Translations under genes and position numbers: made by a program
Notes under the pieces: model-generated
Databases searched by the model: none
The model's input: only the letters and a program-made list of their open reading frames with translations
Told to the model about the DNA's origin: nothing
From: Oasisia sp. SBJ-2009
Taxonomy: Eukaryota; Annelida; Polychaeta; Sabellida; Siboglinidae
Assembly (NCBI GenBank): GCA_964017155.1
Contig: OZ024867.1
Span: 24,589,636 to 24,653,635, forward strand
Length of the DNA: 64,000 nucleotides
Direction: 5' to 3'
In this document: positions 39,401-51,400 of the stretch, piece after piece
Position numbering within the stretch: position 1 is the stretch's first letter
How the letters are laid out: each line of letters opens with the position of its first letter

Positions 39401-42400
39401 CATGATGTCCAGTGTCACTATTTACTTGTAGCATGATGTCCAGTGTCACTGTTTACTTGTGTCATGATGTCCAGTGTCACTGTTTACTTGTGTCATGATG
39501 TCCAGTGTCACTGTTTACTTGTGTCATGATGCCCAGTGTCACTGTTTACTTGTAGCATGATGTCCAGTGTCACTGTTTACTTGTAGCATGATGTCCAGTG
39601 TCACTGTTTACTTGTAGCATGATGTCCAGTGTCACTGTTTGCTTGTAGCATGATGTCCAGTGTCACTGTTTACTTGTAGCATGATGTCCAGTGTCACTGT
39701 TTACTTGTAGCATGATGTCCAGTGTCGCTGTTTACCTGTAGCATGATGTCCAGTGTCATTGTTTACCTGTAGTATGATGTCCAGTGTGCACAGTTTAGCC
39801 GATGACCTTGTCATATGGCTGTCCAGTTGTCAAGGCATTCTACCGGAGCCCCTCAGACTTAAGAAATTGCAGGGTAAGTAATAAGTCCTTGAATCAGTGG
39901 ACAGCTACACTGGAAGTAAATATCTTCTCAATTTTTCTTTCCACCAAGACCTTCCAAATCATGCACATTGTTATTTCTAAGTGGACAAGCATGTGTGTCC
40001 AGATCTGCAGTGGATATAATGTCACACTTACTTCCAGAGTTGTTCTGTAATTGCTTGCCAAGGTGAAAATGTTAAGACAGCCTAACACATACAGCAGCTG
40101 CATAGCAATTTGAGGTCTGTGACAATTTGATGCCTTCAGTCTGTGTTGTCTGTGTGTGTTGTCTGTGTGTTGCAGTGGCCCATGCCTTCAGTCTGTGTTG
40201 TCTGTGTGTTGCCGTGGCACATGCCTTCAGTCTGTGTCTGTGTTGCAGTGGCCCATGCCTTCAGTCTGTGTCTGTGTGTTGCAGTGGCCCATGCCTTCAG
40301 TCTGTGTTGTCTGTGTGTTGCAGTGGCCCATGCCTTCAGTCTGTGTTGTCTGTGTGTTGCAGTGGCCCATGCCTTCAGTCTGTGTTGTCTGTGTGTTGCA
40401 GTGGCCCATGCCTTCAGTCTGTGTTGTCTGTGTGTTGCAGTGGCCCATGCCTTCAGTCTGTGTCTGTGTGTTGCAGTGGTCCATGCCTTCAGTCTGTGTC
40501 TGTGTGTTGCAGTGGCCCATGCCTTCAGTCTGTGTCTGTGTGTTGCAGTGGCCCATGCCTTCAGTCTGTGTTGTCTGTGTGTTGCAGTGGCCCATGCCTT
40601 CAGTCTGTGTTGTCTGTGTGTTGCAGTGGCCCATGCCTTCAGTCTGTGTCTGTGTGTTGCAGTGGCCCGTGCCTTCAGCCTGTGTCTGTGTGTTGCAGTG
40701 GCCCATGCCTTCAGCCTGTGTCTGTGTGTTGCAGTGGCCCGTGCCTTCAGCCTGTGTCTGTGTGTTGCAGTGGCCCATGCCTTCAGCCTGTGTCTGTGTG
40801 TTGCAGTGGCCCGTGCCTTCAGCCTGTGTCTGTGTGTTGCAGTGGCCCATGCCTTCAGTCTGTGTCTGTGTGTTGCAGTGGCTCATGCCTTCAGTCTGTG
40901 TCTGTGTGTTGCAGTGGCCCGTGCCTTCAGCCTGTGTCTGTGTGTTGCAGTGGCCCATGCCTTCAGTCTGTGTCTGTGTGTTGCAGTGGCCCGTGCCTTC
41001 AGCCTGTGTCTGTGTGTTGCAGTGGCCCATGCCTTCAGTCTGTGTCTGTGTGTTGCAGTGGCCCGTGCCTTCAGCCTGTGTCTGAGGCGCCGCACTGACA
41101 TCTCTCACATGGCCAGTGTGGCCTGCGCCTTCCTCCACAGTGACGACATGGTGCGCAAACTGCACCGCGACTGGAAGCAACTAGATGTCACTGCTATAGC
41201 TCATGAGTGTTGCACCCTGGTGGATGATGATGTCATTGAGCAACATCGACAGTTTTGTCGAATTAGAAACTGTGAGTGTATAGAAAGAATGAAACTGCAG
41301 CTATTGATGAACTGGAGTTGCATGACAGTGGTGTGATAGCGACATTGCAATGGTGTGTCAGTTGCATGACAGTGGTGTGTCAGTTGGATGACAGTGGTGT
41401 GTCAGTTGCATGACAATGGTGTGTCAGTGACATGACAGTTGTGTGTCAGTTGCATGACAGTTGTGTGTCAGTTGCATGACAATGGTGTGTCAGTGACATG
41501 ACAGTTGTGTGTCAGTGGCATGACAGTTGTGTGTCAGTTGCATGACAATGGTGTGTCAGTTGCATGACAATGGTGTGTCAGTGACATGACAGTGGTGTGT
41601 CCGTTGCATGACAGTTGTGTGTCCGTTGCATGACAATGGTGTGTCAATGGATGACAGTTGTGTGTCCGTTGCATGACAGTTGTGTGTCAATGGCATGACA
41701 GTGGTGTGTCAATGGATGACAGTGGTGTGTCAATGGATGACAGTGGTGTGTCAGTTGCATGACAATGGTGTGTCAGTGGCATGACAGTGGTGTGTCAGTC
41801 GCATGACAGTGGTGTGTCAGTTGCATGACAGTTGTGTGTCAGTTGCATGACAGTTGTGTGTCAGTTGAATGACAGTTGTGTGTCAGTTGCATGACAGTTT
41901 TGTGTCAGTTGCATGACAGTGGTGTGTCAGTTGCATGACAGTGGTGTGTCAGTTGCATGACAGTTGTGTGTCAGTGGCATGACAGTGGTGTGTCAGTTGC
42001 ATGACAGTTGTGTGTCAGTTGCATGACAGTTGTGTGTCAGTGGCATGACAGTTGTGTGTCAGTTGCATGACAGTTGTGTTTCAGTGGCATGACAGTTGTG
42101 TGTCAGTTGCATGACAGTTGTGTGTCAGTGGCATGATAGTTGTGTGTCAGTGGCATGACAGTTGTGTGTCAGTGTCATGACAGTTGTGTGTCAGTGGCAT
42201 GACAGTTGTGTGTCAGTTGCATGACAGTGGTGTGTCAGTGGCATGATAGTTGTGTGTCAGTGGCATGACAGTTGTGTGTCAGTGGCATTGAAGTGTGATG
42301 TTAGCAGTGACTCATATGTGATATGACTGGAATGATATGTTAGTGCAATATTATTGATGGGTCGACAGATTTACCAATGGTTTTACCATGGCATTACAAT

Positions 42401-45400
42401 GAGGGGAAGGGTTGTTGCACGGTAGAGTGCTGAGTCAATTGAGGGGACGGTGGTTCAATTCCCCCTGCCGCTTCAAAACATAGGCAATTTCGTTCACTTT
42501 ACATTGCCTGTGTCTTTCGGAAGAGACACTAAAAGCCGGTGGTCCCTTCTGTCTGGTGTCTATGCCAGGGGAAGTAAAAGATCACACACAGGGGGGAAAT
42601 GTGTAACCTGTAGTGGACTCTATAGAAAGATAACTTTAAAAACCAACCTCGACAATAATGAGCTAACCATCAGAAGAAGAAAACATCTAGACTCAGTGGC
42701 GTGACACTCACTTGACATGACAGCTGTGTCACAAAGGTATGACAGCTGTGTCATGTTGTTATTGTTGTTGACAGGTCTTCATGAGTTTGAGAAGTTGCTC
42801 TACCAGCACAGCACCGTTGACCACTACTTGGCCTGGGTCCACTCTCTAGTCCACTCTTGCGTCTTCCAGGTCAGTTGGTCACTCTGACTCCTACAGTCTG
42901 GACTATCTGTGTCAATCACTCGGTCACTCTGACTCCTACCGTCTAGACTGTCTGTGTCAATCACTTGGTCACTCTGACTCCTACAGTCTGGACTGTCTGT
43001 GCCAATCACTTGGTCACTCTGACTCCTACAGTCTAGACTGTCTGTGTCAATCACTTGGTCACTCTGACTCCTGCAGTCTGGACTGTCTGTGTCAATCACT
43101 TGGTCACTCTGACTCCTACAGTCTGGACTGTCTGTGTCAATCACTTGGTCACTCTGACTCCTACAGTCTGGACTGTCTGTGCCAATCACTTGGTCACTCT
43201 GACTCCTACAGTCTAGACTGTCTGTGTCAATCACTTGGTCACTCTGACTCCTGCAGTCTGGACTGTCTGTGCCAATCACTTGGTCACTCTGACTCCTACA
43301 GTCTGGACTGTCTGTGTCAATCACTCGGTCACTCTGACTCCTACAGTCTGGACTGTCTGTGTCAATCACTTGGTCACTCTGACTCCTGCAGTCTGGACTG
43401 TCTGTGTCAATCACTTGGTCACTCTGACTCCTACAGTCTGGACTGTCTGTGTCAATCACTCGGTCACTCTGACTCCTACAGTCTGGACTGTCTGTGTCAA
43501 TCACTTGGTCACTCTGACTCCTACAGTCTAGACTGTCTGTGTCAATCACTTGGTCACTCTGACTCCTGCAGTCTGGACTGTCTGTGTCAATCACTTGGTC
43601 ACTCTGACTCCTACAGTCTGGACTGTCTGTGTCAATCACTTGGTCACTCTGACTCCTACAGTCTAGACTGTCTGTGTCAATCACTTGGTCACTCTGACTC
43701 CTACAGTCTGGACTGTCTGTGTCAATCACTTGGTCACTCTGACTCCTACAGTCTAGACTGTCTGTGTCAATCACTCGGTCACTGTGACTCCTACAGTCTG
43801 GACTGTCTGTGTCAATCACTCGGTCACTGTGACTCCTACAGTCTGGACTGTCTGTGCCAATCACTTGGTCACTCTGACTCCTACAGTCTAGACTGTCTGT
43901 GTCAATCACTCGGTCACTCTGACTCCTACAGTCTGGACTGTCTGTGTCAATCACTTGGTCACTCTGACTCCTACAGTCTGGACTGTCTGTGTCAATCACT
44001 TGGTCACTCTGACTCCTACAGTCTGGACTGTCTGTGTCAATCACTCGGTCACTCTGACTCCTACAGTCTGGACTGTCTGTGTCAATCACTCGGTCACTCT
44101 GACTCCTACAGTCTAGACTGTCTGTGTCAATCACTCGGTCACTGTGACTCCTACAGTCTGGACTGTCTGTGTCAATCACTCGGTCACTCTGACTCCTACA
44201 GTCTGGACTGTCTGTGTCAATCACTTGGTCACTCTGACTCCTACAGTCTAGACTGTCTGTGTCAATCACTCGGTCACTCTGACTCCTACAGTCTGGACTG
44301 TCTGTGTCAATCACTCGGTCACTCTGACTCCTACAGTCTGGACTGTCTGTGTCAATCACTCGGTCACTCTGACTCCTACAGTCTGGACTGTCTGTGTCAA
44401 TCACTCGGTCACTCTGACTCCTACAGTCTAGACTGTCTGTGTAAATCACTCGGTCACTGTGACTCCTACAGTCTGGACTGTCTGTGTCAATCACTCGGTC
44501 ACTCTGACTCCTACAGTCTGGACTGTCTGTGTCAATCACTTGGTCACTCTGACTCCTACAGTCTAGACTGTCTGTGTCAATCACTCGGTCACTCTGACTC
44601 CTACAGTCTGGACTGTCTGTGTCAATCACTCGGTCACTCTGACTCCTACAGTCTGGACTGTCTGTGTCAATCACTCGGTCACTCTGACTCCTACAGTCTG
44701 GACTGTCTGTGTCAATCACTCGGTCACTCTGACTCCTACAGTCTGGACTGTCTGTGTCAATCACTCGGTCACTCTGACTCCTACAGTCTGGACTGTCTGT
44801 GCCAATCACTCGGTCACTCTGACTCCTACAGTCTGGACTGTCTGTGTCAATCACTTGGTCACTCTGACTCCTACAGTCTGGACTGTCTGTGCCAATCACT
44901 CGGTCACTCTGACTCCTACAGTCTGGACTGTCTGTGCCAATCACTCGGTCACTCTGACTCCTACAGTCTGGACTGTCTGTGTCAATCACTCGGTCACTCT
45001 GACTCCTACAGTCTGGACTGTCTGTGTCAATCACTTGGTCACTCTGACTCCTACAGTCTGGACTGTCTGTGCCAATCACTTGGTCACTCTGACTCCTACA
45101 GTCTGGACTGTCTGTGTCAATCACTTGGTCACTCTGACTCCTACAGTCTGGACTGTCTGTGTCAATCACTTGGTCAGTCTGACTCCTACAGTCTGGACTG
45201 TCTGTGTCAATCACTTGGTCACTCTGACTCCTACAGTCTGGACTGTCTGTGTCAATCACTTGGTCACTCTGACTCCTACAGTCTAGACTGTCTGTGTCAA
45301 TCACTTGGTCACTCTGACTCCTACAGTCTAGACTGTCTGTGTCAATCACTTGGTCACTCTGACTCCTTCAGTCTAGACTGTCTGTGTCAATCACTTGGTC

Positions 45401-48400
45401 ACTCTGACTCCTTCAGTCTAGACTGTCTGTGTCAATCACTTGGTCACTCTGACTCCTTCAGTCTAGACTGTCTGTGTCAATCACTTGGTCACTCTGACTC
45501 CTACAGTCTGGACTGTCTGTGTCAATCACTTGGTCACTCTGACTCCTACAGTCTAGACTGTCTGTGTCAATCACTTGGTCACTCTGACTAACACAGTCTG
45601 GACTGTCTGTGTCAATCACTTGGTCACTCTGACTCCTACAGTCTGGACTGTCTGTGTCAATCACTTGGTCACTCTGACTCCTACATTCTGGACTGTCTGT
45701 GCCAATCACTTGGTCACTCTGACTCCTACAGTCTAGACTGTCTGTGTCAATCACTTGGTCACTCTGACTCCTACAGTCTGGACTGTCTGTGTCAATCACT
45801 TGGTCACTCTGACTCCTACAGTCTGGACTGTCTGTGCCAATCACTTGGTCACTCTGACTCCTACAGTCTGGACTGTCTGTGTCAATCACTTGGTCACTCT
45901 GACTCCTACAGTCTGGACTGTCTGTGTCAATCACTTGGTCACTCTGACTCTTACAGTCTAGACTGTCTGTGTCAATCACTTGGTCACTCTGACTCCTACA
46001 GTCTAGACTGTCTGTGCCAATCACTTGGTCACTCTGACTCCTACAGTCTAGACTGTCTGTGCCAATCACTTGGTCACTCTGACTCCTACAGTCTAGACTG
46101 TCTGTGCCAATCACTTGGTCACTCTGACTCCTACAGTCTGGACTGTCTGTGTCAATCACTTGGTCACTCTGACTCCTACAGTCTGGACTGTCTGTGTCAA
46201 TCACTTGGTCACTCTGACTCCTACAGTCTAGACTCTGTGTCAATCACTTGGTCACTCTGACTCCTACAGTCTGGACCGTCTGTACCAGTCACTTGGTCAC
46301 TCTGACTCCTACAGTCTTGACCATCTGTACCAGTCACTCGGTCACTCTGGTTCTAGTCTAGTTTATGGCAGTTATTTATTGACTCTGCCACACAACACAT
46401 GTTTCAGTCAAAAACATGAACAACTTATTTTTCCACATTAAATCAGCTGCAATAAATGTGTAGTGAAACATAGTGTTATGGTTAAGTTTATTTGGTATCC
46501 TCACACCAGGTGGCGCAAGAAAAGAAGCTGGTGCTGCCATCTGTTGGCCGTCGCTTCCTGTTGAACTGGACGTTTGTTCTGAAAGTGATACTGAAAGATC
46601 TCACCCTCATCAGTTCTGACATGTTTGGTCAGTATTCACTCACTATAGACACTGTAGGCAATGGGCAACTGCTAGGGTTGTTATGGGGCATTGATATGCA
46701 ATTCAGGATTGTTACATCATTGCATACTTTATGCATGCCTGCTGTTTTTCATTTTGATTCATTTTCATCTTTGAGTTATTTTAGACTTCAAATATGTTAA
46801 AAGAGATTCTTTAAAAACTTTGAACTCTTTGTAATGTACCCAATCCTGTTAATATAATGACTTCATAAGAATTATAATTATATTCATTTTGGATACATTG
46901 TCAATGTCGTTAGTGATTAGTCAACATAATTCTAATTAAACGAAGCCATGGGGTTACATGAAATAGGCAAAACAAATGTTTATGTAAACATTACAAAGAG
47001 TCTTATATTCTTAAAGAACCCCTTTTTATTAACATTCCCGACACAAAATAATCTCTTTTATGTTCGTTAGAATCTTTTTTAAGAAATGCTGGATGTAGTG
47101 AAGGAACGCGGTGTAGCCAGACGACGGGTGGCTGGCTGATTACTTCTGTAGGTTCCCCATTTATAATAAGAACATCTATAAAGCGCCGTAATTCAAGACA
47201 AAAACTCCAATCACATTAAGAATACATGAAATAGATATATAAAATAATTGTGTCATAAGAATAAATCAAACCATGATGTGTAAGAGTTTCTTAAAACACT
47301 ACTCATAGTTGAAAGTGATGCACTCAGCTACAAGCCGAAAGCAACATTGAACAGGTGTGTTTTTAGTAGTCGTTTTAGTGAAGCTAGCATTGCGAGTGTC
47401 TAGATCTGATGGAAGATTTTTCCACGTCTGTGGGGTCAAGAGTGACAATGATTGATCCCTGAACCTGGTGGTAGAATGTGGCACTCACAGGCTATTACTC
47501 CTCATGGAATAGGTGGCAAGCAAGTGCGAAGGTGTGCTACTAAATTGAGAATAGAACGTTAGCAGTAGCATTTTGTAAACAAGTTGCTGCTTTACACAGT
47601 GTCAGGGGAGTTTCTTTATAGCACCATGGTCATATGGTGTCTAGCTGCTGAGTTATGCAGTGTTTGCAGCTTAGATATGAGAACACCAGGGATTCTGGAC
47701 AGTAACACATTCCCATTATCAAACCTCAAAATCACCAGTGATTATGTTATTTTAAGGGGAAACACTGCAGTCTGAAATGTGTCAACAAAATTATGATAAT
47801 TTTTGTTTTCTTAACGTTTTGACAGATTGACATGACTACTTCACAATAAATATATCTCTTCTCCAGTGGCCCCTTAAACACCGCTGTGTTGGTTAGACAA
47901 GAAAGTATGGAAGCAATGTTCCACAGGTGGTAATATGCTGTGCACCATACATGTTACACATGACAAGCCATGGACATAAAACACAACACTGAAGTTGATA
48001 GCATTGGAAATATGGGTAATATCATAGTCCCCGATCTCAATCATAGTGATGCTATGTTTGATGTGATGGTTTCATGAGGTTAAAACAAGACTCGCCATTG
48101 ACAGGCAAAGACAAGACTAGACAGTTATAATATTGAATATATTGTTCATGGCTCCAAGAATGGTTTATTGTAGTATAATTTAACTTACTTTGGAGCTTAA
48201 TTGTCAATGATGAGTACAACGTTTCGACCCATCAGCTACGGGCCTTGTTCACGTACTGATGTCACGTGTGTTGCCTCAGATTTCGGCGGGATGATTTGAT
48301 TGTAGATGGCAGGCAGATGGTATCCCTGATCTCTGTTCATGGTAGGGGCTCTCTGTCTGATGTATATAGCCTCCTTCACTTTTCTCTTGTGCCAGTTGGA

Positions 48401-51400
48401 TTCACGGGTCAGTACTTTAGTGTTCTTCATGGACACTGAGTGTCCTGTGGCCCGGCAATGATCTCCTACTCCTGTTGGTTTATCCAGGTTTGTATGTTCT
48501 TTGAATCTCTGTCTGAGTGTTCTCTTGGTTTCACGTAGGTATGTATGGCTGCTGTCATACGTGATGTTATAGGTGGTTCCACATTGGTGTACTTTAGTTG
48601 TTTTGTCTTTAGGGTGTACTACCATCGAGCGCAGGGTGTTCGCCGGCTTGTGGTACATGTGTATGTTGTGTGACTTATAAATCCGGCCAAGCTGTTCTGA
48701 TAGTCCTGCTACGTACGTATGGTAGTCCCAACATAGATCTTTGTGGGTTGTTGTCTGTGTTAGGTGGTCTTTTTGCACTGGATGGTGGAGGTGCAAGCGC
48801 CCACTCTGGGTATCCGTTGGCTCTCAGGGCATTGTGGACATGTGCCAGTTCTGACTTCCTGTCTTCAGCTGTGGTGACATACTGCTGTGCCCTGTTGGTG
48901 AGGGTGCGTACAACTGAACGTTTGTGGGTTAGAGGGTGATGTGACTTGAAGTTGAGGTACTGGTCCGTGTGCGTCGGCTTCCGGTAGATGGTTATCTTCG
49001 TGGATCCATCATCCAGAATATGGGTGCATAGATCCAGAAAGGGAAGTTTGCTGTCTTTCTCAGGTTCGATTGTGAATCCACGTATCGTAGCCACAGTGAT
49101 CGGGGGTGCTGTAGAGATGGCTACTTTCTCAAATTGTTCCATGTAGCAGTTAGCTATTAGGGGAGATATAGGTGACCCCATAGCTGCCCCATGTGTTTGC
49201 TGGTTGTATGCACCGGTTGATTGGTTCTGATCGAGTAAGTCCATAGTGGTTGTGTGTTCTCTAGTTGAGTGATTGGTTCTGGTCGAATAAGTCCGTAGTG
49301 GTTGTGTGTTCTCTAGTTGAGTGATTGGTTCTGGTCGAATAAGTCCGTAGTGGTTGTGTGTTCTCTAGTTGAGTGATTGGTTCTGGTCGAATAAGTCCGT
49401 AGTGGTTCTGTGTTCTCTAGTTGAGTGATTGGTTCTGGTCGAATAAGTCCGTAGTGGTTGTGTGTTCTCTAGTTGAGTGATTGGTTCTGGTCGAATAAGT
49501 CCGTAGTGGTTCTGTGTTCTCTAGTTGAGTGATTGGTTCTGGTCGAATAAGTCAGTTGTGGTTGTGTGTTCTCTAGTTGAGTGATTGGTTCTGGTCGAAT
49601 AAGTCAGTTGTGGTTGTGTGTTCTCTAGTTGAGTGATTGGTTCTGGTCAAATAAGCCAGTAGTGGTTGTGTGTTCTCTAGTTGAGTGATTGGTTCTGGTC
49701 GAATAAGTCCGTAGTGGTTGTGTGTTCTCTAGTTGAGTGATTGGTTCTGGTCGAATAAGTCCGTAGTGGTTCTGTGTTCTCTAGTTGAGTGATTGGTTCT
49801 GGTCGAATAAGTCCGTAGTGGTTGTGTGTTCTCTAGTTGAGTGATTGGTTCTGGTCGAATAAGTCCGTAGTGGTTCTGTGTTCTCTAGTTGAGTGATTGG
49901 TTCTGGTCGAATAAGTCAGTTGTGGTTGTGTGTTCTCTAGTTGAGTGATTGGTTCTGGTCGAATAAGTCAGTTGTGGATGTGTGTTCTCTAGTTGAGTGA
50001 TTGGTTCTGGTCGAATAAGTCCATAGTGGTTCTGTGTTCTCTAGTTGAGTGATTGGTTCTGGTCAAATAAGCCAGTAGTGGTTGTGTGTTCTCTAGTTGA
50101 GTGATTGGTTCTGGTTGAATAAGTCAGTAGTGGTTGTGTGTTCTCTAGTTGAGTGATTGGTTCTGGTTGTGTAAGTCCATAGTGGTTGTGTGTTCTCTAG
50201 TCGAGTGATTGGTTCTGGTCGAGTAAGTCAGTAGTGGTTGTGTGTTCTCTAGTTGAGTGATTGGTTCTGGTCAAATAAGCCAGTAGTGGTTGTGTGTTCT
50301 CTAGTTGAGTGATTGGTTCTGGTCGAATAAGTCAGTAGTGGTTGTGTGTTCTCTAGTTGAGTGATTGGTTCTGGTCGAATAAGTCCGTAGTGGTTCTGTG
50401 TTCTCTAGTTGAGTGATTGGTTCTGGTCAAATAAGCCAGTAGTGGTTGTGTGTTCTCTAGTTGAGTGATTGGTTCTGGTCGAATAAGTCAGTAGTGGTTG
50501 TGTGTTCTCTAGTTGAGTGATTGGTTCTGGTTGTGTAAGTCCATAGTGGTTGTGTGTTCTCTAGTCGAGTGATTGGTTCTGGTCGAGTAAGTCAGTAGTG
50601 GTTGTGTGTTCTCTAGTCGAGTGATTGGTTCTGGTCGTGTAAGTCAGTAGTGGTTGTGTGTTCTCTAGTCGAGTGATTGGTTCTGGTCGTGTAAGTCAGT
50701 AGTGGTTGTGTGTTCTCTAGTTGAGTGATTGGTTCTGGTCAAATAAGTCCATAGTGGTTGTGTGTTCTCTAGTTGTGTGATTGGTTCTGGTCGAATAAAT
50801 CCGTAGTGGTTGTGTGTTCTCTAGTTTGGTGATTGGTTCTGGTTGAATAAGTCCGTAGTGGTTGTGTGTTCTCTAGTTGAGTGATTGGTTCTGGTCGAAT
50901 AAGTCAGTAGTGGTTGTGTGTTCTCTAGGCGAGTGATTGGTTCTGGTCGTGTAAGTCAGTAGTGGTTGTGTGTTCTCTAGTTGAGTGATTGGTTCTGGTT
51001 GAATAAGTCAGTAGTGGTTGTGTGTTCTCTAGTTGAGTGATTGGTTCTGGTTGAATAAGTCAGTAGTGGTTGTGTGTTCTCTAGTTGAGTGACTGGTTCT
51101 GGTTGTGTAAGTCCGTAGTGGTTGTGTGTTCTCTAGTTGAGTGATTGGTTCTGGTCGAATAAATCAGTAGTGGTTGTGTGTTCTGTAGTTGAGTGATTGG
51201 TTCTGGTCGTGTAAGTCAGTAGTGGTTGTGTGTTCTCTAGTTGAGTGATTGGGTCTGGTCGAGTAAGTCAGTAGTGGTTGTGTGTTCTCTAGTCGAGTGA
51301 TTGGTTCTGGTCGTGTAAGTCAGTAGTGGTTGTGTGTTCTCTAGTTGAGTGATTGGTTCTGGTCGAGTAAATCAGTAGTGGTTGTGTGTTCTCTAGTTGA

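Noticed and set aside
30945..39784. CRISPR-like array
   Set aside because: Repeats of 31 bp follow each other with no unique spacers, in an intron of an animal gene. The same holds for the other arrays.
40227..41180. Minus-strand ORF of QTEGMGHCNTQT repeats
   Set aside because: Antisense of the intron 9 acceptor array. The sense ORF is partly real only because it runs into RFX exon 10.
42412..42470. tRNA gene
   Set aside because: Only promoter-box similarity; no cloverleaf or anticodon arm, and it is fused to a SINE body.
42824..45349. 841-codon minus-strand ORF of DTDSPDCRSQSDQVI repeats
   Set aside because: Pure product of a 45-bp repeat (a multiple of three) in RFX intron 11; no flanking coding sequence.
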